Shown: positions 16,395 to 24,516, numbered from the stretch's first letter. The stretch is DNA of 64,000 nucleotides from Ruminococcus sp. (GCA_017529875.1 JAFXNC010000045.1:1-64000); one strand, 5' to 3'. Made by a program: numbers and translations. Notes: a model not told the origin generated them from the letters alone.

Positions 16395-17978
16395 ATGCCC
16401 ATAATCATCAACAACATACCCTCGGCACTGGATGCGGACAAGGCCGAGATAGTTGCCGCAGCCCTCAAAGCTGCGGGGCTGTCCGGGAATTCCGTGAAAA
16501 GCGCCGGTATATACAAGACCTCCCTCGACGCAAGAAAACGCAGCGATATCCATTTCGTGCACTCGGTCTATGCAGAGCTTTACAGCCCCGATGAGGAGGC
16601 TGCACTCTGCGCTCGCTGTCCGGCGGTGAACCTGGCGGCGCAGTGCCGCGTTGACGCCGTCATCGGGGAGAACAAACAAAGCGGCAGAGTCTGCGTCGTG
16701 GGCTTCGGCCCGGCGGGGATGTTCTGCTCGCTGCTGCTCGCAGAGCACGGCTACAAGCCCCTGGTGCTGGAGCGCGGCTCCGATGTGGACAGCAGAGTAA
16801 AAGCCGTCGCCGACTACTGGCAGGGCGGCACACTTGACACCCACAGCAACGTCCAGTTCGGCGAGGGCGGCGCCGGAACTTTTTCCGACGGCAAGCTCAC
16901 CACAAGGATAAAAGACCCCCTGTGCAGGTATGTGCTGGAACGCTTTGTCAGCTTCGGCGCACCTGCCGATATACTCACAAAAGCCAAGCCCCACATCGGC
17001 ACCGACAAGCTCAGGTCGGTGGTCAGGGCTCTGAGAGAAAAAATGATCTCTCTTGGCGGCGAGATCAGGTTCAATACTCAGTTCGACGATTTCACCTCCG
17101 ACGGCAGGCGCATCACAGCGGTCTGCGCCGGCGAGGAGCGCACAGAGTGCTCTGCGCTGGTGCTGGCAGCCGGACATTCCGCCCGGGATACCTTTGAGAT
17201 GCTTGCCCGCAGGAACGTCTTTCTTGAAGCCAAGCCCTTCTCGGTGGGCGTCAGGATAGAGCATAAGCAGCAGGCTGTCAATGACAGCCTATACGGCCAA
17301 TACGCCTCCAACCCCCTGCTGCCTCAGGGCGAATACCAGCTCTCGGCCAAGAGCCGGGAGGGGAGAGGGGTCTATACCTTCTGTATGTGCCCCGGCGGAA
17401 CGGTCGTACCTGCCGCCTCGGAAAACGAGACAGTCGTGACCAACGGCATGAGCGAGTACTCCCGCAGCGGCGAAAACGCTAATGCAGCGGTGGCAGTCTC
17501 GGTCTATCCCGCAGATTTCGGCACCGCGCCCCTCGACGGGATGTACTTCGCCCGGGATATCGAAAGAAAGGCCTACCGCCTTGCGGGGGACGGCAGAGCT
17601 CCGGCTCTCTCAGTCAAGGGACTGCTGGAAGACAGGCTCCTGCTCTCCGATACGGTGGCTCCGACCTATGCCAGAGGTGTAAAGGCTTGCAGCTTTAACG
17701 ATATTTTCCCGGAGTTCGTGAACGAGCATCTTAAGTTCGGCATCAGGGACTTTTCAAGGAAAATGAAATGCTTCGGCGACGGCGGCGCCATGCTGACCGC
17801 TCCCGAAACAAGAACAAGCTCCCCTGTAAGGATCACCCGGGGCGAAAAGCTCAATTCCCTGAGCTTTGACAACCTGTTCCCCTGCGGCGAGGGCGCCGGT
17901 TATGCCGGCGGCATCATGTCCGCTGCCGTGGACGGCCTCAGAGTTGCCCTCGAGATCATGAGCAGGCAGGCACCCTGA
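16395..17978 (+). CDS. FAD-dependent dehydrogenase-like protein (COG2509 type)
   Basis: A 527-residue flavoprotein of the COG2509 group. The dinucleotide motif VCVVGFGPAGM lies near residues 97-107, followed by VLERGSDVDSRV and the family signature NVQFGEGGAGTFSDGKL. The C-terminal FAD segment reads FPCGEGAGYAGGI. The N-terminal 90 residues are the typical extra domain of this family. The reaction is not established; it may be an oxidoreductase or tRNA-modification-related flavoenzyme. CAGGAG precedes the ATG, 28 bases after cdaR; the genes are likely one transcript. Confidence 0.85.
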   Translation: MPIIINNIPSALDADKAEIVAAALKAAGLSGNSVKSAGIYKTSLDARKRSDIHFVHSVYAELYSPDEEAALCARCPAVNLAAQCRVDAVIGENKQSGRVCVVGFGPAGMFCSLLLAEHGYKPLVLERGSDVDSRVKAVADYWQGGTLDTHSNVQFGEGGAGTFSDGKLTTRIKDPLCRYVLERFVSFGAPADILTKAKPHIGTDKLRSVVRALREKMISLGGEIRFNTQFDDFTSDGRRITAVCAGEERTECSALVLAAGHSARDTFEMLARRNVFLEAKPFSVGVRIEHKQQAVNDSLYGQYASNPLLPQGEYQLSAKSREGRGVYTFCMCPGGTVVPAASENETVVTNGMSEYSRSGENANAAVAVSVYPADFGTAPLDGMYFARDIERKAYRLAGDGRAPALSVKGLLEDRLLLSDTVAPTYARGVKACSFNDIFPEFVNEHLKFGIRDFSRKMKCFGDGGAMLTAPETRTSSPVRITRGEKLNSLSFDNLFPCGEGAGYAGGIMSAAVDGLRVALEIMSRQAP

Positions 17979-17994
17979 AAAATTTTCTTCCGGC

Positions 17995-18249
17995 ATTCAC
18001 CCTATGAAAACGTCATCTGTTACCCGATACGGCTCTGATAGCCTCCTTGCCGGGGCTTTGTTGCAGGGCTCGTATATCCCGCACACGTCGCCTGTGAGCG
18101 CCTTCGCGCATAGGATATATCAACGGCGGCGCGGGCATCAGACAGCGGAAGTGGCGTTTGCCCTGGGACAGCTCCGAAAGGCTGCTGCCCGCTAACCCGA
18201 TGATATATAGGCAGCACCGCACAGGCTGCAACAGGCTGGTGCGGTGCTG
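17995..18249. other. Structured noncoding segment between convergent genes
   Basis: About 275 bases separate two convergent genes. I find no convincing protein; a 63-codon frame on the plus strand has no ribosome site and no recognisable pattern. The segment folds into several hairpins: GTATATCC (near 18071) with GGATATAT (near 18112) around GCGC-CTTC-GCGC; a GGCAGC-type hairpin near 18165-18195; and CAGCACCGCAC (18212-18222) with its complement at 18239-18249. The last may act as a terminator for either gene. A small RNA, or a long structured 3' UTR, is possible on either strand. Confidence 0.35.
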
Positions 18250-18255
18250 TTCAGG

Positions 18256-18999
18256 TCATATTCCCGGTGAGCTCAGTCTGAGGTCGCGGATGACCCGCTC
18301 CCCCAGCACGGCTATGAATTCCTTGGGCTTGGGAGAACAGCTCCGTTTAGCGCAGTATGAGCCGAAGGTCGCCTGCCTGAACTGTTCCGAGGAGTGCTCC
18401 CAGTTCCTGGTTATGGACATCCTTATGTTGTGCTCGATGGTGTCAACGGTGGCGTTTCGCTGCTCGGATATCTGGGCGTAGATATCCTTGTGAAGGTTGC
18501 TGGGGCAGTCTCTGTTCTTTATATAAAGGTAAATGGCCTCCCGCAGGAAATGATAGCCCTGCACGCCCGGAGTGATGCAGCTCTCCATGAGCAGCCCTGT
18601 GATGCGGTCGTTGATGCTGCATGAGCGCTTTTCTTCCTCCCGCAGCAAGCGGCTCTCCACGCTGACAGTCACTATCCTGGCGGCTTGTCCCGGATCCTGA
18701 GGCAGCCTTGTCAGCAACACGCCTTCCGGCACTGTTATGCTGTTCAGATCTTCGTCGGTGCCTGATGATACGAATAGCTGCGGCGCGGATCTCATGGTGC
18801 TGATCAGTATAATGATCGACTCGAGCTGATCTGAGTCTGCTGTTGTGATAACGGCTCTGGCTTTGGATTCGTATACGAGCCTGCTGATGCCGCTGGGTTC
18901 ATCGCTTAACGTCAGAACATTGAAGGTCCCGGCGAGAGTTTCACCTATCCTTTCCGTAAAGCTGCTCCCCGGTGTTACGATGACCGTATGCTCTTTCAT
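18256..18999 (-). CDS. Spo0A-like transcription regulator with degenerate receiver
   Basis: A 247-residue protein. The C-terminal half (about 128-240) matches the Spo0A DNA-binding domain: GVQGYHFLREAIYLYI, the long helix and recognition region NATVDTIEHNIRMSITRNW, and KPKEFIAVLGERV. The N-terminal half has receiver size but lacks the acidic pair after beta-1 (VIVTPGSSFTE) and the phosphorylatable Asp after beta-3 (RAVITTADS), so phosphorelay control is unlikely. The ATG at 18999 follows CAGGAGGAA. It is divergent from the DUF5685 operon. It is a Spo0A paralogue rather than Spo0A itself. Confidence 0.85.
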   Translation of the reverse strand: MKEHTVIVTPGSSFTERIGETLAGTFNVLTLSDEPSGISRLVYESKARAVITTADSDQLESIIILISTMRSAPQLFVSSGTDEDLNSITVPEGVLLTRLPQDPGQAARIVTVSVESRLLREEEKRSCSINDRITGLLMESCITPGVQGYHFLREAIYLYIKNRDCPSNLHKDIYAQISEQRNATVDTIEHNIRMSITRNWEHSSEQFRQATFGSYCAKRSCSPKPKEFIAVLGERVIRDLRLSSPGI

Positions 19000-19048
19000 A
19001 CTTGTTCCTCCTGAAACTGGATTATTGTAAAAATCTGTCACGAATTAT

Positions 19049-19077
19049 ATTATATACACTTGTCAGGAAGAAATCAA
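19049..19077 (-). promoter_or_regulatory. SigA-type promoter for Spo0A-like gene
   Basis: On the minus strand TTGATT (19077-19072), 17-bp spacer, TATAAT (19054-19049), 50 bases before the gene start. Confidence 0.72.
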
Positions 19078-19120
19078 GGGATTCAACACCTTGTTTACAC
19101 ATATTATTCAAAACGTTCAT

Positions 19121-19165
19121 TTCGACTTTTATAAATTGCAATATATAATGTTCATATTAGTCGAA
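19121..19165 (+). promoter_or_regulatory. Promoter of DUF5685 operon flanked by two 0A-like boxes
   Basis: The -10 is TATAAT (19144-19149); the -35 region is a poor TTCGAC (19121-19126) at 17-bp spacing. Two inverted copies of AGTCGAA lie at 19127-19121 (minus) and 19159-19165 (plus), over the -35 and just past the expected start point. Each differs by one base from the Spo0A box TGTCGAA, and a Spo0A-type gene is adjacent. A weak -35 suggests dependence on an activator. Confidence 0.55.
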
Positions 19166-19188
19166 TTTTAAAGAAGGGAGTGACCCAT

Positions 19189-19884
19189 ATGCAGGATCAG
19201 GTGCAGATGTCAGAAACGCGCCCCGCGAAGATACGCGACGGCTGCGTATGGTATGCGGCGCTCCTGCCGGCATTTGCTCTGCTTCTTGAAAGGTATGCTC
19301 TCAACAAGTATCTCGGCATACTTGTGTGGGCCATAGCCCTGCTGATGAGGCCGGTCTGCTGTTTTCTTGACCGCAAACAGCTCATCGCCGCCGGCAGGCC
19401 GGAGGAAGACCCCTATCTGCCTCTGCTGCCTACGGTGTACCTCTTTAAAAGATGCATGGCTCTGCGGCGCAACACCGCCATAGTCATAGTCTGCATCATA
19501 AGCCTCGGCTACGGGATAGTGGGCAACGGCTTTGTGGCCGGTATGAGTATCGACGACGATACCATACTTGCCGCCGTAAAGGGCAGCAGCATATCCTCCG
19601 TTGACAACGTCACCGTCAAGGACTCCTATCTCAGCATGGGGGATTATCTCGACAAGAAAGCCACCGACGTTAAGTGGGAGATAGTCTCCTCCGGCGACGT
19701 CAGGACGGTGACAGTCTCCGGCAAGATCGACAGCGAGCCCTTCTCGCTGGAGTTCCAGGTCGTCCACGACGGGTATACCTATACCAAATTCACCCTGCAA
19801 AAGCTAATCAAGAACTCCGCCGAGCTGAAAGGCGACGACAGAATAGATCTGCTCAAAAAGCTGTTTACCGACAACAGTCAATGA
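19189..19884 (+). CDS. Hypothetical membrane protein, first gene of DUF5685 operon
   Basis: I do not recognise this 231-residue protein. Two hydrophobic segments (about 20-60, as a hairpin) and a third (about 98-118) are followed by a C-terminal domain of about 110 residues (from VKGSSISSVDNVTVKDSYL), probably extracytoplasmic, with beta-rich alternation. ATG 19189 is chosen because AAGGGAG lies 8 bases before it; a GTG nine bases upstream is too close to that site. Next gene follows by 18 bases. Confidence 0.7.
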   Translation: MQDQVQMSETRPAKIRDGCVWYAALLPAFALLLERYALNKYLGILVWAIALLMRPVCCFLDRKQLIAAGRPEEDPYLPLLPTVYLFKRCMALRRNTAIVIVCIISLGYGIVGNGFVAGMSIDDDTILAAVKGSSISSVDNVTVKDSYLSMGDYLDKKATDVKWEIVSSGDVRTVTVSGKIDSEPFSLEFQVVHDGYTYTKFTLQKLIKNSAELKGDDRIDLLKKLFTDNSQ

Positions 19885-19902
19885 CCGTGGGAGGGAGCGC
19901 CT

Positions 19903-20796
19903 GTGTTCGGATATGTGAGACCCTATAAGCCCTTCCTGCGGATGTGCGAATACGAGGGCTACCGCAGCATCTACTGCGGCGTCTGCAAGACCATAGCCCG
20001 GGAATTCGGCGAGCTGCCGCGTTTCAGCCTCAGCTATGACGTGGTGATACTGGCGCTTTTGGATATGGGGATACATAATATCGAGCTCAAAGCCGAGATG
20101 CAGCACTGCATAGTCCACCCCATCACCAGGCGCAATATCGCCGTCAGCGAGGGGCTGGAATACTCCGCCAATGCCGCCGTGATACTGCTCTACCATAAGC
20201 TCATGGACGACAGGAACGACGGCCGGGGCATCGAGGGCTTTCTGTCCTCTGCCGCCGGGACGGCGGTGCGCGGTGCGTACCTCAAAGCGAGAAAGCGTTA
20301 TCCCGCCCTTGCCCGTCAGGTGGAGAAACAGATGAAGGCTCAGACCGCTCTGGAGCGGGAGAACTGCCCCAGCACTGACAGAGCCTGCGAGCCTACGGCG
20401 CGTATCATGCAGGCGGTGTTCTCGGGGCTCACAGATGAACCTGAGCAGCGAAAGCAGCTGGGCAGGTTCGGGTATTTCCTCGGGAGGTATGTTTATCTCA
20501 CAGACGCCCTCGACGATCTGAGGCGGGACTCCGCCAAAGGCCGCTACAACCCGCTGCTGTCAGGCATCGCCTCCGGCACCGTCACCGACGGGGACTTCGC
20601 CCGCGCCGCCGACAGGACGGCTTTCAGCGTGTCCATGTCCCTGGGGCAGCTGGCAGAGGCCTACTGCCGCATAGATATCAAAATGTACAAGTCCATACTT
20701 GACAATATAGTTTACCTGGGTCTCGGAAATGTCTTCAAGCAGGTCAAAGACGAGACCTTCCGTAAGAAAGATAAAGAAAGGAACATAAAACTATGA
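19903..20796 (+). CDS. DUF5685 family protein with class I isoprenoid-synthase-like motifs
   Basis: A 297-residue, mostly helical protein. The start [12 protein letters not shown] and Cys cluster C15, C25, C28 (YCGVCKTI) are family marks of DUF5685. Two Asp-rich motifs about 100 residues apart stand out: DDRND (102-106), a literal DDxxD, and [20 protein letters not shown] (198-217), which resembles the second motif of squalene/phytoene synthases. I infer a distant relation to class I prenyl-transferring enzymes; no substrate can be named and the link is unproven. GTG start behind GGGAGG; its stop overlaps the J-domain gene as ATGA. Confidence 0.75.
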   Translation: MFGYVRPYKPFLRMCEYEGYRSIYCGVCKTIAREFGELPRFSLSYDVVILALLDMGIHNIELKAEMQHCIVHPITRRNIAVSEGLEYSANAAVILLYHKLMDDRNDGRGIEGFLSSAAGTAVRGAYLKARKRYPALARQVEKQMKAQTALERENCPSTDRACEPTARIMQAVFSGLTDEPEQRKQLGRFGYFLGRYVYLTDALDDLRRDSAKGRYNPLLSGIASGTVTDGDFARAADRTAFSVSMSLGQLAEAYCRIDIKMYKSILDNIVYLGLGNVFKQVKDETFRKKDKERNIKL

Positions 20797-21458
20797 AGGA
20801 TCCCTATCAGATACTCGGAGTATCAAGAAACGCCTCGGAGCAGGAGATAAAGGCCGCCTACAAGGCGCTGGTGAAGAAGTATCACCCCGACCAGTATCAG
20901 GACAACCCCCTGGCAGAGTTCGCCGAGGAGAAAATGGCCGAGATCAACACCGCCTACGACGCTATCATGCAGGAGAGAAGAAACGGCACCCAGAGCTATT
21001 CCTCCTATGACAGCAGCAGCAGCCAGAGCTACGGCAATGATTACGCCTACGATAACAATTACGGTTACAGCTCCGCCGGCTTTGACAGCGTGCAGATCAG
21101 GCGCGTCATCTCGTCGGGCAATATCACCCAGGCCGAGCAGATGCTGGAAAACGTCCCCGTCTCCGCAAGAAACGCCGAGTGGAACTTCCTCAAGGGCAAC
21201 GTGGCCTTCTCACGGGGCTGGCTGGAGGAGGCCTACGGCTATTTTTCCGAGGCCTGCCGCCTCGAACCCGGCAACGCCGAATACAACGCCGCTCTCAACC
21301 ACATGAACGCCCAGCGGGGCGGTTATATGCAGGGCAACGCCTACAACTACAACAGAGCGCCCAGCGGGGCCGACAGCACCCTCAACTGCCTCTCGACCCT
21401 CTGCATCGCCGACTGCTGCTGCGAGTGCATGGGCGGCGACCTGATCCGCTGCATCTGA
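20793..21458 (+). CDS. J-domain protein with TPR-like region and Cys-rich tail
   Basis: A 221-residue protein. Residues 1-68 are a J domain ([20 protein letters not shown], then KYHPDQ with the HPD that stimulates Hsp70 ATPase). A low-complexity Ser/Tyr/Asn stretch (about 70-100) leads to a helical TPR-like segment with [20 protein letters not shown]. The last 25 residues carry seven Cys ([17 protein letters not shown]), a possible metal or Fe-S site. It is not DnaJ proper (no Gly/Phe or zinc-finger modules). It is translationally coupled to DUF5685, suggesting it recruits DnaK to that protein or to a shared partner. Confidence 0.88.
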   Translation: MKDPYQILGVSRNASEQEIKAAYKALVKKYHPDQYQDNPLAEFAEEKMAEINTAYDAIMQERRNGTQSYSSYDSSSSQSYGNDYAYDNNYGYSSAGFDSVQIRRVISSGNITQAEQMLENVPVSARNAEWNFLKGNVAFSRGWLEEAYGYFSEACRLEPGNAEYNAALNHMNAQRGGYMQGNAYNYNRAPSGADSTLNCLSTLCIADCCCECMGGDLIRCI

Positions 21459-21459
21459 T

Positions 21460-22002
21460 ATGAACAACAAGCTGGCGTTCAAGATCGCCCTGGGCGGAGT
21501 TATAAGCTCCCTGTGCCTGTTCTTCATGTTTTGCTCGGGTTTTCTGCCTATGCTGGACTATACCATTCCCACATTCTCCGGCTTCCTTATGGTTATAATG
21601 ATCGTGGAGACCAGCGCCGCATGGGCGTTCACCACCTACGTTGCGGTGAGCCTGCTGGCCCTGCTGATAACCCCCAACCTGCAATGCTCGCTGCTCTTCG
21701 TGATCTTTATGGGCTACTACCCGATATTAAAATATTATCTTGACAAGCTGAGATTCAAGCCCCTTGCCTGGGTCATCAAGTTTGCGGTGTTCAATGCGGC
21801 AGTACTGCTGTTCTATTACCTGTTCCAGTTCGTATTCATGACAGAGAACCTGCTCGAGGGCATGGAGCGCTTCGGCAAGTACGCCGAGCTCGTGCTGCTC
21901 ATCGGGGCGAATGTGTTCTTTATCGTATGCGATTATCTTGTGGGACAGCTCACGGATATCTACGTCAACTGGTTCAGAAAGCGTATCCTCAGAAGGAAAT
22001 GA
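21460..22002 (+). CDS. Multispan membrane protein, ECF S-component-like
   Basis: A 180-residue protein with about five membrane helices and few loops, ending in FRKRILRRK. Size, helix count and the AFKIALGGVISSLCLF opening resemble substrate-binding S components of ECF vitamin transporters, but no specific family signature is seen, so substrate is unknown. It starts one base after the J-domain stop, so it depends on coupled translation. In this operon a helper membrane role is equally possible. Confidence 0.6.
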   Translation: MNNKLAFKIALGGVISSLCLFFMFCSGFLPMLDYTIPTFSGFLMVIMIVETSAAWAFTTYVAVSLLALLITPNLQCSLLFVIFMGYYPILKYYLDKLRFKPLAWVIKFAVFNAAVLLFYYLFQFVFMTENLLEGMERFGKYAELVLLIGANVFFIVCDYLVGQLTDIYVNWFRKRILRRK

Positions 22003-22008
22003 GCTCAA

Positions 22009-22767
22009 ATGGAGACTAACAACGGCAACAAGCCCGAAAAAACAAGATCCGAGATATACAAAAGACGGGTCAGGATGATCAGTGCCGCGGCCTTTCTGGT
22101 GCTTATCATCGCAGCGACCGTAGCCTGCATACCCCTTATAAACGACCTGCGCAGCGAACAGGGCCTCGAACAGATGAAAGAGCGCCTCGAAAGCTACGGC
22201 GGACTGGCCGGCGGCCTGATCTTCACGCTGATACAGGCGCTTCAAGTGGTCATAGCCGTGGTGCCCCCCATACAGATACTGGGGGGAGTGCTTTTCGGCT
22301 GGGTGCTGGGAGCGGTGCTCTCGACCCTGGGCGTGTTCATCGGCGCGGCAGCGGTCTTTTTCATCGTGGACAAGCTGGGGCGCCCCCTGGTGGAGGCCTT
22401 CGTGGACGAAAAGCTTTTCCGCAAGTTCAGCTTTTTGCAGGATGAGCGAAAGCTGGTCGCCATACTGATGCTGCTCTATATCGTCCCCGGCATACCCAAG
22501 GACGTCATAACCTACCTTGTGCCCCTGACCAAGGTGAAGAAAAAGGACTTCTTCCTTTTCGTACTGCCCTGCAGGATCCCGGCGATAGTGCTCTCCACGG
22601 TCTTCGGCAGCAACGTCAAAAGCGGCAACTATGTCACGGCGATAGTCATTGTGGCAGTGTTCGTGGCTATGGCAGTGGCGGGGTTCTTCCTCAGAGAGCC
22701 GCTGCTTGCCCGCCTGAACAGGCGCAGACACAAGGACGCCCCCGAACAGGGCGAGGACAAAGAATAA
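22009..22767 (+). CDS. TVP38/TMEM64 (VTT-domain) membrane protein
   Basis: A 252-residue membrane protein of the DedA/VTT superfamily. The VTT core is visible: QALQVVIAVVPPIQILGG, then FGWVLGAVLSTLGVFIGA, the Arg/Lys-rich loop, and YIVPGIPKDVITYLVPLT. DedA-type proteins include carriers of undecaprenyl phosphate and lipids; the TVP38 branch is less defined. It is the last gene of the operon, 6 bases after the ECF-like gene, and is followed by a terminator. Confidence 0.88.
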   Translation: METNNGNKPEKTRSEIYKRRVRMISAAAFLVLIIAATVACIPLINDLRSEQGLEQMKERLESYGGLAGGLIFTLIQALQVVIAVVPPIQILGGVLFGWVLGAVLSTLGVFIGAAAVFFIVDKLGRPLVEAFVDEKLFRKFSFLQDERKLVAILMLLYIVPGIPKDVITYLVPLTKVKKKDFFLFVLPCRIPAIVLSTVFGSNVKSGNYVTAIVIVAVFVAMAVAGFFLREPLLARLNRRRHKDAPEQGEDKE

Positions 22768-22815
22768 AGGCTGGTGCCGGCAGAGGTATACGCTCTGTCA
22801 GCATCAGCCTTTTGC
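22766..22815. terminator. Bidirectional terminator after DUF5685 operon
   Basis: AAAGGCTG (22766-22773) pairs with CAGCCTTT (22805-22812), with further pairing GTGC...GCAT and CAGAG...CTCTG inside. It separates convergent genes. Confidence 0.8.
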
Positions 22816-22817
22816 AG

Positions 22818-23510
22818 CTATTTCAGTTTCAGCGTTTTCAGATAAGCCTTGGTTTCCGGCGGTATGCGGTAGCTCTCTACCGCCTTCTGTATGGTCTTGT
22901 TGTGTACCCATGGGGAAAGCCTGCGCTCCGTCATGCAGGTCACGGCGGTGTCGTACTGCTTGGCAAGCGCTGTGGCAAAGTACCAGGCTATCATCATGTT
23001 GATGTAGTATTCCTCTGACTTCACCCCTGCTACCAGTTCACAGTACTCCGGCCTGAACCGCTGGTCAAGGTAGAACCTCATCAGCGCTCCTATGGCGTAT
23101 CTCACTGTGTAAACATGGTCGGAGGTGAGCCACTTTTTTATAAAGGGCAGAAGCTCCTCTGTGTGCTTGTCAAAGGCCTTGGGCGCCCAGCAGTCGCAGG
23201 TGGCCCAGTTGTCGATATAGGGCAGGAAAGCCTCCACCTGCGCGATCGAGGTATCGAAGTCCCTGGTGCGGGAGATGATGAAGGCGTGCAGGTTGTTCTC
23301 GTCGTAGTATTTGTGGGGCAGGTCAGCGAGAAAGTCCCCTATGCAGTCAAGCTTTGCGGCCTCGGCAGCGTATTTGCGCAGCGCCGGCGTCCGCACGCCG
23401 ATTATCCTGTCCTCGGGATAGCCGGGGATGAGCCCCTTGTGAAAATCCTTATACTCGCTGTCCGCAAGCTCAAACAGCCTTTGCCTGATCTCGGTCACGG
23501 TATCGCTCAT
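22818..23510 (-). CDS. DNA alkylation repair protein, AlkD-like
   Basis: A 230-residue all-helical HEAT-like repeat protein of the AlkD glycosylase family, which excises N3- and N7-alkylated purines. Family features include GLIPGYPEDRIIGVRTPALR near the N-terminus and the active-site strip YIDNWATCDCWAPKAF with the key Trp and Asp, then WLTSDHVYTVRYAIGALM. The ATG at 23510 is preferred because CAGGAGGTG precedes it. It stands alone between convergent and divergent neighbours. Confidence 0.88.
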   Translation of the reverse strand: MSDTVTEIRQRLFELADSEYKDFHKGLIPGYPEDRIIGVRTPALRKYAAEAAKLDCIGDFLADLPHKYYDENNLHAFIISRTRDFDTSIAQVEAFLPYIDNWATCDCWAPKAFDKHTEELLPFIKKWLTSDHVYTVRYAIGALMRFYLDQRFRPEYCELVAGVKSEEYYINMMIAWYFATALAKQYDTAVTCMTERRLSPWVHNKTIQKAVESYRIPPETKAYLKTLKLK

Positions 23511-23592
23511 GAAAAACACCTCCTGAGACCAGTTTAGCATATCTGAAACAGCCTGTCAAGCGGCTTTAAATGTTAGGAAAATGTTAAAACGA

Positions 23593-23621
23593 TTGACTTT
23601 CCGCGTGGGATATGTTATAAT
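23593..23621 (+). promoter_or_regulatory. SigA-type promoter for zinc-ribbon membrane protein
   Basis: TTGACT (23593-23598), 17-bp spacer, TATAAT (23616-23621). Confidence 0.82.
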
Positions 23622-23679
23622 AACTATAATTGCTTTAAAGCCGATAGTGCAATTGTCTCTGTGTGAGGTGAATTGTGTC

Positions 23680-24516
23680 GTGAAATGCCCCAAATGCGGT
23701 GAAAGATCCACAAAACACGATAAGGTATGCCGCAACTGCGGAACCGTATTGAAAAAGGAGAGGAATGTCTTGAAGCTGCTTGGCACGAGTAAGAACAACA
23801 AACCGGAAGCAGGAGGCGTCCCGCTTCTTGAGACCAGCGCTCCTTCTAAGCAGGGCGGCGGCGGGCTTTTCGCACGCATCAAGCTCATCATCATCGGCAT
23901 TATCGCTCTGGCCCTTGTGCTGCTGGTCATTACTCTTATAATCCACATCACCCGCAAGGAGGGCAAGAAAACTGCCGAAAACCTGGCGGAGTACCTCGGT
24001 GTGAACATCGCCACCGCCGAGGACAAGCTTGAAATGCACATGAAGGACAACAGCGCCTATGCCATCATCAACAAGTCCGATTCCTTCGACTATATCCTGG
24101 AGTCCGAGGACGAAGTGAACATAGACGACATCAGGTTCCCCGAGTGGACGGTGACGGCCTTCAAGACCGGCTCCGAAAAGCTGGAGACCGTGGTGTTCAG
24201 CGACTACCGGGTGCTCAAAAGCGACAGCCGCGGCACCAAGCTGGACAAGCGGCCCGATCTTGATTCTTACGGCAGGAACACCAAGATCTCAACGGTGCTG
24301 GACGCTATCGAGTGCGAGCCTTTCAGGATCACCTATGACCTGGGCTTCACCAGGTACGAGTTCCGATACTGCTTTGAACAGGATAACGGCGATATACAGA
24401 GCGTCATCCTGACCGTGACCGCCGACCTGGAGGGCAGGTTCTTTTACAGCACCTCCCAGGATCTTGACCCCTTCTTCATCGCCTCCAAGATCCCCACGGC
24501 GCGGAGTACTCAGTAA
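23680..24516 (+). CDS. Zinc-ribbon membrane protein of unknown function
   Basis: A 278-residue protein: an N-terminal zinc ribbon (KCPKCG...CRNCG), a linker, one membrane helix (about 70-95, LIIIGIIALALVLLVITLII) and an extracytoplasmic domain of about 180 residues with no pattern I know. GTG 23680 is the start, 9 bases after GAGGTG and immediately before the ribbon; an earlier in-frame ATG would include promoter sequence. The ribbon-helix-domain layout recurs in two other proteins of this window (24680 and 55946), which suggests a shared signalling or envelope-sensing design. Confidence 0.75.
   Translation: MKCPKCGERSTKHDKVCRNCGTVLKKERNVLKLLGTSKNNKPEAGGVPLLETSAPSKQGGGGLFARIKLIIIGIIALALVLLVITLIIHITRKEGKKTAENLAEYLGVNIATAEDKLEMHMKDNSAYAIINKSDSFDYILESEDEVNIDDIRFPEWTVTAFKTGSEKLETVVFSDYRVLKSDSRGTKLDKRPDLDSYGRNTKISTVLDAIECEPFRITYDLGFTRYEFRYCFEQDNGDIQSVILTVTADLEGRFFYSTSQDLDPFFIASKIPTARSTQ

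Noticed and set aside
18004-18195. 63-codon open frame on the plus strand in the gene-free segment
   Set aside because: No ribosome site, no recognisable domain, Arg/Ala/Ser-rich composition typical of chance GC-rich frames, and it overlaps RNA-like hairpins.
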